Shown here: positions 27,674-36,704 of the stretch, one piece after another
How positions within the stretch are numbered: the stretch's first letter is position 1
How the letters are laid out: every line of letters begins with the position of its first letter
Origin: JBALVT01 sp047612385
Lineage (GTDB): Bacteria; Pseudomonadota; Gammaproteobacteria; Pseudomonadales; Halieaceae
Assembly: GCA_047612385.1 (NCBI GenBank)
Contig: JBLGAR010000005.1
Span: 1-64,000, forward strand
Reading direction: 5' to 3'
Length of the DNA: 64,000 bases
Made by a program: the position numbers and the translations under genes
The notes under the pieces: generated by a model
The model's input: only the letters and a program-made list of their open reading frames with translations
Database searches by the model: none
What the model was told of the DNA's origin: nothing

Positions 27674-27703
27674 CGTCCTTAGATTATGAAGGTAGAGATA
27701 CAA

Positions 27704-29053
27704 ATGAAATCGAACACTCGGATTCTTCACCGTCAGATCCGCGGCTCCCTTCCCGTCGCGGTCAAAGGGGATGGCGTTTACATTATCGATCAATCCGGCA
27801 ATCGGTATCTCGATGCATCCGGGGGTGCCGCGGTGTCTTGCCTTGGGCATTCTCATCCTCGTGTTATCGAAGCGATTAAAAAACAGGTGGACTCAATCGC
27901 CTTTGCGCATACAGCGACGTTCACCTCTGAACCAGCGGAGGCATTGGCGGACTTTCTGGTGGAGCGCGCGCCAGAAGGGATCGAGCATGTTTATTTTGTC
28001 TCCGGCGGATCGGAGGCCGTCGAGGCGTCCTTAAAAATTGCCAAGCAGTATTTTTTAGAAAAGGGTGAACCCGGACGCAGCAAGTTCATCGCCCGCCGGC
28101 AGAGTTACCATGGCAACACCTTAGGCGCACTGGCGGTTGGCGGTAATTTATGGCGACGAGAGCCCTTTGACTCTATTTTAATAGATGTTGAACACATCGC
28201 CCCGTGCTACGCCTATCGCGATATGCTTGAAAGTGAGACCGAAGAACGCTATGGAGAGCGGGTCGCCAATGAACTGGAGTTGCGCCTTCAGGAAGTGGGT
28301 TCTGAAAATGTCATCGCATTTGTGGCCGAGCCTGTAGTGGGTGCCACCGCGGGGGTTGTTCCCGCTGTCCCAGGCTACTTTAAGCGCATCCGTGAAATAT
28401 GCGACCGCCATGGAATCTTACTGATTCTGGATGAGGTAATGTGCGGTATGGGCCGCACCGGCAGTATGTTTGCCTGCGAGCAAGACGGAGTCAGGCCCGA
28501 TATTGTAGCGGTAGCCAAGGGACTTGGAGCCGGCTATCAGCCTATAGGCGCAATGCTTTGTTCAGCGGAAATTTACGCTGCGATTCGAGATGGCTCTGGC
28601 TTCTTCCAGCACGGGCACACTTACATAGGGCATTCTACGGCCTGTGCTGCGGCACTGGCGGTGCAGCAAGTCATCGAGGACGATGGCCTGTTGGAGCAGG
28701 TACGACTTAAAGGTGGCGTGCTGGATCTGGCGCTTAGAAATCTGCTGGCCGATCATCCGAACATTGGTGACATTCGTGGCCGAGGTTTGTTTCGTGGGAT
28801 TGAACTGGTCGCTGACAGAGACACCAAAGAGCCCCTCAATCCAGAGCTTGCCATTCATGAAGTGATTAAACGCCACGGCATGGCCCTGGGCTTGATGTGC
28901 TACCCCGGAGGGGGAACGATAGATGGTCGACGGGGCAATCATATCTTGCTTGCCCCACCCTTTATTGTCACGGAAGACCAGGTCCTGGAAATTGCGTCTA
29001 AACTTTCTCAAGCTATAGAGTTGGCGCTAGGGGAATGCGGCGTACACCGCTAG
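27704..29053 (+). CDS. Class III PLP-dependent aminotransferase
   Basis: This 449-residue enzyme belongs to the fold-type I, class III (omega) aminotransferases, which use primary amines, diamines or omega-amino acids as donors. Motifs include YLDASGGAAVSCLGHSHP, YFVSGGSEAVEASLK, LILDEVMCGMGRTG and the PLP lysine in VAVAKGLGAGYQPIGA. ATG 27704 follows a GGTAGAG box and is preferred over ATG 27686. The exact substrate cannot be read from sequence. It is flanked by terminators and a regulator, so it is probably a single-gene unit. Confidence 0.88.
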   Translation: MKSNTRILHRQIRGSLPVAVKGDGVYIIDQSGNRYLDASGGAAVSCLGHSHPRVIEAIKKQVDSIAFAHTATFTSEPAEALADFLVERAPEGIEHVYFVSGGSEAVEASLKIAKQYFLEKGEPGRSKFIARRQSYHGNTLGALAVGGNLWRREPFDSILIDVEHIAPCYAYRDMLESETEERYGERVANELELRLQEVGSENVIAFVAEPVVGATAGVVPAVPGYFKRIREICDRHGILLILDEVMCGMGRTGSMFACEQDGVRPDIVAVAKGLGAGYQPIGAMLCSAEIYAAIRDGSGFFQHGHTYIGHSTACAAALAVQQVIEDDGLLEQVRLKGGVLDLALRNLLADHPNIGDIRGRGLFRGIELVADRDTKEPLNPELAIHEVIKRHGMALGLMCYPGGGTIDGRRGNHILLAPPFIVTEDQVLEIASKLSQAIELALGECGVHR

Positions 29054-29155
29054 ATTATATTGAACGGTGTAGTGTTATCGGGCCACGGATACTCAGCTAG
29101 TGTCGCGTTCCGCAGTCGAATATACTGTCGCCCCTAAGGAAGATGGAGCCGTGCC

Positions 29156-29692
29156 ATGCGTTGGGATGAAATTGGTAAGCAAACTTGCTCGGTAGCCCGT
29201 GCGCTTTCGGTGGTGGGTGAACGTTGGACCCTGCTTATCCTGCGCGATGCCTTTCTGGGAACTCGTCGCTTCGAACAGTTTCAACACCACTTGGGTATCA
29301 CCCGTCATCGCCTCTCCGAAAGGCTGGTTAAACTGGTAGAACACGGGGTTTTAGTCAAAGTGCCCTATCAGGATCGTCCCGTTCGATACGACTATCGACT
29401 CACACGCAAGGGGCTAGCCCTTTACCCCGTGCTGATGAGCTTGGGACGCTGGGGCGACGAATGGATGGAAGGAGGAGAGGGCGTGCCGCTAACGTATGTC
29501 CACCACAATTGCGGTAATCCTACTCAGGCCGCTATAACCTGCAGCGAGTGTGGGGAGGCACTGAGGCCTCAGGAAGTAGAAACTACAGTGGGTCCTGCTT
29601 TGGAAGATTTGGCAGCGCAGATGGAAAATGAAGGCCTAAAAGATGTTGATTTTCAGACCTTACTGAGCCACTCCGCAGCTCCCAAAACATGA
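29156..29692 (+). CDS. HxlR-family transcriptional regulator
   Basis: The 178-residue protein has the HxlR winged helix: CSVARALSVVGERWTLLILR, then RFEQFQHHLGITRHRLSERL and DYRLTRKGLALYPVLMSLGRW. A C-terminal extension of about 60 residues holds CGNPTQAAITCSECGE, a possible metal-binding cluster of cysteines not found in the shortest family members. Targets are unknown; the divergent or adjacent metabolic genes are candidates. It is convergent with metY. Confidence 0.88.
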   Translation: MRWDEIGKQTCSVARALSVVGERWTLLILRDAFLGTRRFEQFQHHLGITRHRLSERLVKLVEHGVLVKVPYQDRPVRYDYRLTRKGLALYPVLMSLGRWGDEWMEGGEGVPLTYVHHNCGNPTQAAITCSECGEALRPQEVETTVGPALEDLAAQMENEGLKDVDFQTLLSHSAAPKT

Positions 29693-29703
29693 TTCACGCG
29701 AAT

Positions 29704-30978
29704 CTATTGACTGGCCGACAACGCCTGCTCAATGTCCGTAAGAATGTCGTCGATGTGCTCAATTCCTACGGAAATACGTATCATCTCCTGTGATACACCC
29801 GCCGCAGCCAGCTCCTCGGGGTTTAACTGGCGGTGGGTGGTACTGGCGGGATGACATGCCAGAGATTTCGCATCGCCAATATTGACCAGGCGCAATATCA
29901 GTTGCAGTGCGTCGATGAATTTTGCACCTGCCTCCGTACCGCCTTCTATACCAAAGCTCACGATACCGGCAGCCCTACCGCCGCATATGCGATCGCAGGC
30001 TTCCTTGTAGGGGCTATCGGGTAGCGCGGCGTAGTTTACCCATTTCACCAAAGAGTGGTCTGACAAGTACTGGGCCACCGCAAGTGCATTTTCACAGTGG
30101 CGCTCCATTCGCAGTGCGAGTGTCTCCAGGCCCTGCATGATGAGAAAAGCACTGTGGGGTGATAGTGCCGCGCCTGTATTGCGCAGTGGCACGACTCTAC
30201 AGCGACCGATGTAAGCTGCTGCTCCCATAGCTTCGGTGAAAACAACTCCGTGGTAGGAGGGGTCTGGAGTAGTCATTACAGAGAACCGGTCTGAGTTTGC
30301 AGCCCAGTCAAATTTTCCTGAGTCGACGATTGCACCTCCGATAGTAGTGCCGTGCCCGCCGATGTACTTGGTCAGTGAGTGAACAATGATGTCGGCGCCA
30401 TGATCAAAAGCCCTGCACAACAGCGGCGTGGCCACCGTGTTATCGACAATCAAAGGAACGCCCGCGGCATGGGCAATTTCCGCCCAGGCCTCGATGTCTA
30501 CAACGTTACCCGCGGGGTTGCCTATGGATTCGCAAAACAGTGCGCGTGTATTTCCGTCGATAAGCGACTTTACGCGCTCGAGATCATCCGCCACGGCAAA
30601 GCGAACCTCTAGCCCTTGCCTTGGGAAGGTATGTGCGAACAGGTTGTAGGTGCCCCCGTAGAGTTGTGAGGTGCTTACGATGTTACAGCCCACCTCTGCT
30701 ATGGCCTCGATCGAATAGCGAATGGCGGCCATGCCAGAGGCTACAGCCAAGGCGCCGACGCCCCCTTCCAGCTCAGCCAGGCGCTGTTCGAGAACAGCGT
30801 TGGTAGGATTCATAATACGGCTATAAATATTGCCCGGCACCGCCAGGTTAAACAGATCTGCGCCGTGCTGAGAATCATTGAAAGTGAATGACGTAGTTTG
30901 GTATATCGGCGTCGTTGCAGCATTGGTGGCGGGATCTCCCGCATAGCCTGCGTGTAGTGCAATAGTTTCTGGTTTCAT
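29704..30978 (-). CDS. metY: O-acetylhomoserine sulfhydrylase / aminocarboxypropyltransferase
   Basis: MetY is a PLP enzyme that makes homocysteine from O-acetylhomoserine and sulfide. The 424-residue protein has the family start (PETIALHAGYAGDPATNAAT), YSRIMNPTNAVLEQRLAELE, and the PLP lysine in HSLTKYIGGHGTT. The length distinguishes it from MetB/MetZ (about 390). The ATG at 30978 follows GGAGAT. No SAM riboswitch is seen upstream. Confidence 0.93.
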   Translation of the reverse strand: MKPETIALHAGYAGDPATNAATTPIYQTTSFTFNDSQHGADLFNLAVPGNIYSRIMNPTNAVLEQRLAELEGGVGALAVASGMAAIRYSIEAIAEVGCNIVSTSQLYGGTYNLFAHTFPRQGLEVRFAVADDLERVKSLIDGNTRALFCESIGNPAGNVVDIEAWAEIAHAAGVPLIVDNTVATPLLCRAFDHGADIIVHSLTKYIGGHGTTIGGAIVDSGKFDWAANSDRFSVMTTPDPSYHGVVFTEAMGAAAYIGRCRVVPLRNTGAALSPHSAFLIMQGLETLALRMERHCENALAVAQYLSDHSLVKWVNYAALPDSPYKEACDRICGGRAAGIVSFGIEGGTEAGAKFIDALQLILRLVNIGDAKSLACHPASTTHRQLNPEELAAAGVSQEMIRISVGIEHIDDILTDIEQALSASQ

Positions 30979-31154
30979 CGAGTATCTCCAATTAAATTTT
31001 TGGTTTTAAGGATAACTAGGGCTATGCAAGATAACAAATACTGCGAGGATCACAAAGCGGCATACACCTTCGCCATGATATGTATTTGCTTTGCCTTGGC
31101 GGCAACTGTGTATCATGATGATGCATCAATTCGATTGTGCACGGGGAAGAAGAA

Positions 31155-31247
31155 ATGGAATTGGAGAAGCTAACCATAAATGTAACGGAGCATCAGGGAG
31201 CTGCCTCTGAGCAAACACTTTCACGTTTGATGGGCTCCGAGTCGTGA
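31155..31247 (+). CDS. 30-residue ORF overlapping the sstT start (possible leader peptide)
   Basis: A short frame begins at ATG 31155 after a GGGGAAGAAG box and encodes MELEKLTINVTEHQ and a further 16 residues. Its TGA (31245-31247) overlaps the sstT GTG (31244-31246) in a GTGA arrangement typical of translational coupling. The peptide has no run of regulatory amino acids. It could be a coupled leader or chance. No homologue is recognised. Confidence 0.3.
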   Translation: MELEKLTINVTEHQGAASEQTLSRLMGSES

Positions 31248-32437
31248 ATATCTTTCACTTTGGATTGATCCCGCAAATATTGATAGGGGTTGTTCTTGGC
31301 GCGCTGCTGGGATACTTCTGTCCTGAGCTGGCAACGACGCTCGGCATTCTAGGTAAGTTGTTTGTGGGTATGCTAAAAGCAGTGGCGCCGTTGCTGGTTA
31401 TGCTGCTGGTGATGTCTGCCATCGCGAACCGGCAGGCACAGGGAAACGACGGTCGTAAGACCGTAGCTACCCTTTGTCTATACTTGCTGGGCACCATGTC
31501 AGCGGCAATGGTCGCACTACTGCTCAGTTCGGCGTTTCCTCAAACGATAGTGTTTAGTGGTGTAGCGCAGGGAAGCCCGCCGGTTGCGGTCTCTTCGGTG
31601 TTAACCACTGTACTATTTAATCTGGTAGACAATCCCATTAACGCGCTGCTGGAGGGAAATTTTCTGGGTTGTTTGACCTGGGCAATTTTACTGGGCTTAA
31701 GTTTTCGAAAGGCGGATGCCAGCTTCAAGAACAGTCTTGCGACGCTTGCCGGAGGCGTAAGTGATATTGTCCACTACATCATCCGCTTGGCACCTATCGG
31801 TATCTTCGGTCTGGTGTGTTTTACGGTTGCGAGCGTTGGTTTGGAAGCACTGGGCAGTTATGCCAGCTTAGCCGCGCTACTGGTCAGTGCCATGTTGGTA
31901 ATGGCCCTTGTCATCAATCCTCTAATTGTGTTCCTTGTGATTCGACGGAACCCGTTTCCGATTGTTTTCGAGTGCCTTAAAGAGTCGGGAATTACAGCAT
32001 TTTTTACGCGCAGCTCGGCGGCGAATATTCCAGTGAATTTGTCATTGGCCAAGCGCCTGGGTATCAGTGAGGAATTGTATTCAGTGACTATTCCCATTGG
32101 TGCTACGGTCAATATGACGGGAGCGGCGATTACGATTACGGTGTTGTCCCTGGCCGCTGCAAATACGCTGAGTATAGAGGTTTCTCTGGCCACTTCTTTT
32201 TTATTGTGCGCTATTGCTGCTTTATCGGCGTGTGGAGCCAGCGGAGTCCCATCAGGGAGTCTTTTGCTCGTGCCTCTAGCGTGTTCCCTGTTTGGAATTT
32301 CTTACGATGTAGCGATGCAGGTGGTTGCGGTGGGTTTTATCATCAGTGTGGTTCAGGATTCAGCTGAAACTGCGCTGAACTCCAGCACCGATGTCATCTA
32401 TACCTATGCAGTGGATCAACTAGATTCGCGAGACTAG
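31244..32437 (+). CDS. sstT: Serine/threonine:sodium symporter SstT
   Basis: SstT is an inner-membrane sodium-coupled importer of serine and threonine in the dicarboxylate/amino-acid:cation symporter family. The 397-residue length is close to E. coli SstT (414). Motifs include AVAPLLVMLLVMSAIANRQ, the serine-rich hairpin FFTRSSAANIPVNL, PIGATVNMTGAAITI, and VVQDSAETALNSSTDV at the end. Translation starts at GTG 31244. The stop is 2 bases from the end of convergent btuF. Confidence 0.92.
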   Translation: MNIFHFGLIPQILIGVVLGALLGYFCPELATTLGILGKLFVGMLKAVAPLLVMLLVMSAIANRQAQGNDGRKTVATLCLYLLGTMSAAMVALLLSSAFPQTIVFSGVAQGSPPVAVSSVLTTVLFNLVDNPINALLEGNFLGCLTWAILLGLSFRKADASFKNSLATLAGGVSDIVHYIIRLAPIGIFGLVCFTVASVGLEALGSYASLAALLVSAMLVMALVINPLIVFLVIRRNPFPIVFECLKESGITAFFTRSSAANIPVNLSLAKRLGISEELYSVTIPIGATVNMTGAAITITVLSLAAANTLSIEVSLATSFLLCAIAALSACGASGVPSGSLLLVPLACSLFGISYDVAMQVVAVGFIISVVQDSAETALNSSTDVIYTYAVDQLDSRD

Positions 32438-32439
32438 AT

Positions 32440-33324
32440 TCACTCGTCGCCCGTTTCCGGGCGGCGCATAGTATCCAATTGTTCACACAGTGTTTTTGCG
32501 CCTAGCAAAATTCTGGCGGTGGGTCTTTGTATATGATCGGGGTGGACAAAGAACAGCCCGTTGTTTTTAACGGCATAAAGCGAGGGGTAGCGTTTCCAAT
32601 CGTCTAGCCAATCCGGCCGGGCAGCCCCCATACCGCTGGCAACAATCGCAGTCGGGTTTCTGTGTAGTACAGACTCCAATCCAATCTTTGGCGCCAGGGA
32701 CACAGCGTCTTCAAACGCGTTGTAGCCGCCGCACAGTTTCATAACACCGCTAATGATATGCTCTCCACTGAGCGTTTGAAGCGGGTTGTCCCAAACTTGA
32801 TAGAAAATACTAAGCGGCATTTTCTCTGAGTAAATGCTGCGCAATGTAGCTATCTCGCGCTCTACTCTGAGTGCCTCGGGCTCGCTGACAGACTGAGTTC
32901 CCGCGAGCTTGCCGATCGCTCGTATGGTATACGGTATGTCCTGGAGTTTTCGCGGATCACTGATGAATATAGGTATTCCTAATCTTTCAAGTGTGGCGAG
33001 GGCACCCAATCCGTTGCCAGATCCCCACATTAGAATCAGGTCCGGGCGCTGCGCAATGATCGCTTCGAGACTCCAGGATTGGTAGTTGCCGACGGTTTCA
33101 ATTTTCTTAGCGCTTTCAGGGTAGTTGCTGTAACTGACAACACCAACCAGCTTGTCACCGGCTCCGGCGCTGTAGGCGTTTTCCACAATGTGGGGTGCCA
33201 GGGCTACAATGCGTTTGGCGGGTTCTGAGAGTTGAACTTCTCGACCTCGCAGATCAATGGCACTCACGTCTGCCGGGCAGTGCATAGATACAAGGCCTAA
33301 AAATAGCGCGATTAGACGAATCAT
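32440..33324 (-). CDS. btuF: Cobalamin-binding periplasmic protein (BtuF type)
   Basis: BtuF binds vitamin B12 in the periplasm and delivers it to the BtuCD importer. The 294-residue protein has a signal peptide (MIRLIALFLGLVSM to PADVSA) and the two-lobed TroA fold: KRIVALAPHIVENAYSAGAG, LVGVVSYSNYPESA and LILMWGSGNG. It is the last gene of the B12 transcript, overlapping cobT by 4 bases. Context makes cobalamin rather than iron-siderophore the substrate. A 6-bp GC hairpin lies at its 3' end (32448-32463). Confidence 0.88.
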   Translation of the reverse strand: MIRLIALFLGLVSMHCPADVSAIDLRGREVQLSEPAKRIVALAPHIVENAYSAGAGDKLVGVVSYSNYPESAKKIETVGNYQSWSLEAIIAQRPDLILMWGSGNGLGALATLERLGIPIFISDPRKLQDIPYTIRAIGKLAGTQSVSEPEALRVEREIATLRSIYSEKMPLSIFYQVWDNPLQTLSGEHIISGVMKLCGGYNAFEDAVSLAPKIGLESVLHRNPTAIVASGMGAARPDWLDDWKRYPSLYAVKNNGLFFVHPDHIQRPTARILLGAKTLCEQLDTMRRPETGDE

Positions 33325-34364
33325 AAAATGTTTGAGCCGGAAACAGAGGCTTCAGAAAAAGTGGCCATGGTGTTGTGCAGCAGAAGCGCCGAATGAATCA
33401 GGGGCAGAGCGGCTGCTGCGCCGCTTCCCTCACCTAATCGCATACCCAGGCTAAGCAGTGGCTGTAGCGACAGGGTATCGAGCAATAAGCTGTGAGCGGG
33501 TTCGACCGATAGGTGTCCGGCCATCAGCCAGGGTTGTACGCTTGGATTAAGTCTGACCGCTAAAAGCGCCGCAGCGGTGGAAATAAATCCGTCGAGTAAT
33601 ATAGGAATACCACGCTGGGCACTGCGGATATAGGCGCCACACATTCCCGCAATCTCCAGTCCGCCAACGCAGCGCAGTATTCCCAGGGCGGACCCCAGTT
33701 GTTTCGAGTGTAAAGACAAAGCTGTTTCTATCACGTTGCGCTTGTTCAAAAGTGTAGCGTCGTCGATCCCCGTTCCTCGGCCCACTACCTGTTCGGCAGA
33801 TTTATTCAGCAAGGCAGCAGTAATCGCCGAAGCGGAGGTCGTATTGCCGATACCCATCTCACCGGCGATAAAAAGATCGCAGTCAAGCTGGTCTACCAGA
33901 TTCGCTCCAGCCTCAAGAGCTCGCAGTGTGTCGTTTTCTGACATCGCCTCTCGCTGGGAAAAATCGAAGGTTCCGGGTGCGATAGCGACATTGACCAAAT
34001 TTACTGCCGGGGTTGTCGGCTGTAGAGTCCCCATGTTGACGACCGCGAAGTCTGCATCTTCGGCTCGGCTCAGAACACTGATTGCGGCCCCTCCGTTGAG
34101 CAAGTTGTATATCATTTGTGAGGTAACTTCAGATGGAAATGCGGAAACTCTCTGAGCGCAAACGCCGTGGTCGGCTGCAAATACTCGTACGCACAGACTT
34201 TCAATGCTGGGTTTTTCGCTGCCCTGAAACCCCGCGAAGCGAACAGCAATATTCTCCAACTCTCCCAGGGAACCAGGCGGCTTGGTCAATTCCTGTTGTC
34301 TGCGCAGGGCCAGGCCTGTGCTGTCTGCACAGGGCAAAGGGCAGAGCTGAGTCAAGGATTCCAT
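33321..34364 (-). CDS. cobT: Nicotinate-nucleotide--dimethylbenzimidazole phosphoribosyltransferase
   Basis: CobT activates the lower ligand 5,6-dimethylbenzimidazole to alpha-ribazole phosphate. The ATG at 34364 (MESLTQL) overlaps the cobU stop as TGATG and gives 347 residues, near the normal size; the longer frame to 34454 lies inside cobU. Conserved parts are TKPPGSLGELE, VFAADHGVCAQ, GEMGIGNTT and the catalytic glutamate region GEGSGAAAALPLI. It works with CobU, CobS and CobC. Confidence 0.94.
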   Translation of the reverse strand: MESLTQLCPLPCADSTGLALRRQQELTKPPGSLGELENIAVRFAGFQGSEKPSIESLCVRVFAADHGVCAQRVSAFPSEVTSQMIYNLLNGGAAISVLSRAEDADFAVVNMGTLQPTTPAVNLVNVAIAPGTFDFSQREAMSENDTLRALEAGANLVDQLDCDLFIAGEMGIGNTTSASAITAALLNKSAEQVVGRGTGIDDATLLNKRNVIETALSLHSKQLGSALGILRCVGGLEIAGMCGAYIRSAQRGIPILLDGFISTAAALLAVRLNPSVQPWLMAGHLSVEPAHSLLLDTLSLQPLLSLGMRLGEGSGAAAALPLIHSALLLHNTMATFSEASVSGSNIL

Positions 34365-34876
34365 CAACACACTGGCTCTTTTAGCACTAGTGGCAAGCCG
34401 GCTATCACCGTAGTTACGTGGCTGCATACCTTGGCGATATCTTGATGCAGCCATCCGTTCTCGTCGACGAACGTGCGGGTTAAAGCTCCCAGAGGTACAA
34501 CACCGGAACCGACTTCATTGCCAACCAAAATGATGTCTGCTTGTGAGGCGCGCAGTATGTCGATCAGCTTTGATTTCTCCTCGCTCCAGCAGTCACTTTC
34601 CAGGCAGTTGTTGAGCCACAGTGTGAGGCAATCGACAACGATGCAACATTCTGGGTTCGAAAATTTTGCCAGCTGCTGTGCTATCTGCAAAGGCTCTTCC
34701 ACCAGCGACCAATGAGTACCTCGTTGACTCTTATGCAGCGAAATTCGCGCCGCCATCTCTTCATCTTTCGCTTGGGCTGTGGCTAGGTAGACCAATTTTT
34801 TCCCACTATCCGTGGCACAATGCTCGGCGTACCGACTCTTGCCACTGCGAGCGCCCCCGGTGATGAGGTGCTTCAT
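34364..34876 (-). CDS. cobU: Adenosylcobinamide kinase/guanylyltransferase
   Basis: CobU (CobP) phosphorylates adenosylcobinamide and then adds GMP to give adenosyl-GDP-cobinamide. The 170-residue protein has the P-loop GGARSGKSRYAE, the HKSQRGTHWSLVEEP segment around the guanylylated histidine, VVDCLTLWLNN, and GNEVGSGVVPLGALTR. It overlaps btuD by 4 bases upstream and cobT by 1 base downstream. Confidence 0.95.
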   Translation of the reverse strand: MKHLITGGARSGKSRYAEHCATDSGKKLVYLATAQAKDEEMAARISLHKSQRGTHWSLVEEPLQIAQQLAKFSNPECCIVVDCLTLWLNNCLESDCWSEEKSKLIDILRASQADIILVGNEVGSGVVPLGALTRTFVDENGWLHQDIAKVCSHVTTVIAGLPLVLKEPVC

Positions 34877-35655
34877 AAGCTAATGACCACTGGGCGTTCT
34901 GTGACGGGATGGGGGGTGAACTTAACATCGACATCGAATACTCGCTTGAAAATACTCTGGGTTAATACGAGCTCTGGTGATCCATAGGCGAGCTGAACAC
35001 CATCGCGAAGTGCGGTAATTTTGTCGGCTATGACGCTCATCAGATTGAAGTCGTGTGAAACAACAACAATTGCACAACCGCTGTCTGACAGCCGTTTCAG
35101 TGATTGTAGGATCAGCTTTTGATGTGCCAAGTCCAGAGCGACAGTGGGTTCGTCCAGCAGCAACAATCTGGGTTTGCGGCTTTCCTCGCGCCAGATTTGA
35201 GCGAACACTCGCGCTATTTGTACTCTTTGCTTTTCACCGCCTGAGAGCTGTGTATAAATTCTTGTTTGCAAACGAGTCGTATCTGTCGCCTTCATTACCT
35301 CTTGAACGATTTGCCTGTCCGCCTTCAAACCGCTGCTGTGTGGTGTTCTGCCCAGCATGATGACTTCTTCGACGGTATAGGGGAAATTCAGCAAAGAGAG
35401 CTGAGGCAGGGTCGCCACCACTTGCGCTCGTGCGCGTGGTTTCCAGTTTTCGATCGGCTCGCCTAGTAGGTTCAAGCTACCTTGCGTGGGTGTTATATCC
35501 CCTATCAGTGTGTGCAGAAGGCTGGTTTTACCCGCGCCGTTTGGACCAATAACACCGAGGGTCTCGCCGGCATTTAGCTCCAGGTTTATTTTCTGTAGTA
35601 GGGGCGGGCCCCAGGGTGCGGTGTGCACTTTTTTAACTGAAAGAACGCTCATCAT
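34873..35655 (-). CDS. btuD: Cobalamin ABC transporter ATP-binding protein (BtuD/FecE type)
   Basis: This 260-residue ATPase powers the B12 importer. It has Walker A (GPNGAGKTSLLHTL), signature LSGGEKQRVQIARV, Walker B (LLLLDEPTVALDL) and the SHDFN histidine. The frame runs open to 35934, but the ATG at 35655 overlaps the permease stop as ATGA and begins MMSVLSVKKV, the expected N-terminus. It pairs with the permease upstream. Confidence 0.92.
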   Translation of the reverse strand: MMSVLSVKKVHTAPWGPPLLQKINLELNAGETLGVIGPNGAGKTSLLHTLIGDITPTQGSLNLLGEPIENWKPRARAQVVATLPQLSLLNFPYTVEEVIMLGRTPHSSGLKADRQIVQEVMKATDTTRLQTRIYTQLSGGEKQRVQIARVFAQIWREESRKPRLLLLDEPTVALDLAHQKLILQSLKRLSDSGCAIVVVSHDFNLMSVIADKITALRDGVQLAYGSPELVLTQSIFKRVFDVDVKFTPHPVTERPVVISL

Positions 35656-36704
35656 TGCATTCCGTAGTGATGTCGCTTGCGCAGTAAGGAGATAAAGAAG
35701 GGCACTCCTATCAGTGCGGTGACCACACCTACAGGTAACTCGGCAGGTGCCAATACCAGCCTTGCAAGTGTGTCCGCCAGTACGAGTAAGCAAGCGCCGG
35801 CCAGAGCCGAAGCTGGCAGCAGGGTTTTGTGATCCGGACCCACAATCATTCGCACCATATGCGGCACGATAAGCCCTACAAACGCAATGGTACCGGCCAG
35901 TGCCACGGCTGTGCCAACACCGATGGCGACACACACGATGAGCGCCAGTTTGACGGTGTCGATATCGATACCCAGATGACGCGCTTCTGACTCACCCAGT
36001 AACAGCGCGTTAAGCGCCGTACTGAACTTTGGAAGTATAAAAAGCACCGAGCCTCCTACGATCGTCGCCATCGCAAGCCTTGTATAATTGGCGCCGTCCA
36101 GTCCCCCCATTCGCCACAAGCTGATACGCCTGAGTGTTTCATTGTTGGCGTGGAACTCCAGAAGGCTTCCAAGGCTACCCGCCAGTGCCGTGATGGCAAT
36201 ACCCGCCAGCAGCATGGTCGCAACTGAAGTGCCCGTGGGTGAAGTTGCCAGTTTATAAACAAGGAGCACTGACAGTAATCCGCCGGTGAACGCACCTAGG
36301 GAAACCAGCGACAAATCACCAATGTTTGAAGCCACGGTGCCACTGGCGACGATCATAATACTGGCACCGAGTGAGGCGCCGGCGGTAACACCTATCAGGG
36401 AGGGGTCGGCGAGAGGGTTGCGAAACAAACCTTGCATGGCTGCGCCACTGCTTGCCAGTATTGCTCCTATTATCGCCGCCAAAAGCACGCGGGGAAGCCT
36501 TATTTGCCCGACAATAACCGCTGTCTGTTCTTGATGGTTGCCGCTTAGTGTTTGCACGACTCCCTGGATAACTTCTTGATAGCTCAGTGGTACGGCACCA
36601 CTACCCAAGCTGAAGATAATGATAATAGGCAGCAACAGCAAAAACCCTGGAATAACCCAGCGAGGGTGCGTGTCCGGCCGCGTAGTATTCAATCTGCGCA
36701 CCAC
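35652..36704 (-). CDS. btuC: Cobalamin ABC transporter permease (BtuC/FecCD family)
   Basis: A FecCD-type permease with about ten membrane helices and the motifs RLPRVLLAAIIGAILASSGA, QGLFRNPLADPSLIGVTAGA and AFVGLIVPHMVRMIVGPDH. The start is uncertain. The frame reaches a TTG at 36746 inside cobQ, but a GTG at 36704 (or 36701), 16 bases inside the cobQ end, gives 350 residues and less overlap. It is in the B12 operon and forms the channel of the importer with BtuD and BtuF. Confidence 0.9.
   Translation of the reverse strand: MVRRLNTTRPDTHPRWVIPGFLLLLPIIIIFSLGSGAVPLSYQEVIQGVVQTLSGNHQEQTAVIVGQIRLPRVLLAAIIGAILASSGAAMQGLFRNPLADPSLIGVTAGASLGASIMIVASGTVASNIGDLSLVSLGAFTGGLLSVLLVYKLATSPTGTSVATMLLAGIAITALAGSLGSLLEFHANNETLRRISLWRMGGLDGANYTRLAMATIVGGSVLFILPKFSTALNALLLGESEARHLGIDIDTVKLALIVCVAIGVGTAVALAGTIAFVGLIVPHMVRMIVGPDHKTLLPASALAGACLLVLADTLARLVLAPAELPVGVVTALIGVPFFISLLRKRHHYGMQ

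Noticed and set aside
30979..31023. Possible SAM riboswitch upstream of metY
   Set aside because: Too little sequence before the divergent region and no SAM-riboswitch conserved blocks on the minus strand.
32448..32463. CGCCCG/CGGGCG hairpin as the btuF/sstT terminator
   Set aside because: It lies inside the btuF coding end, the stem is only 6 bp, and no T-run follows on either strand.
34873..35934. 353-residue version of the BtuD ATPase
   Set aside because: The first 93 residues are the permease gene read in another frame (Cys- and Arg-rich, no domain); the ATGA overlap at 35655 gives the true start.
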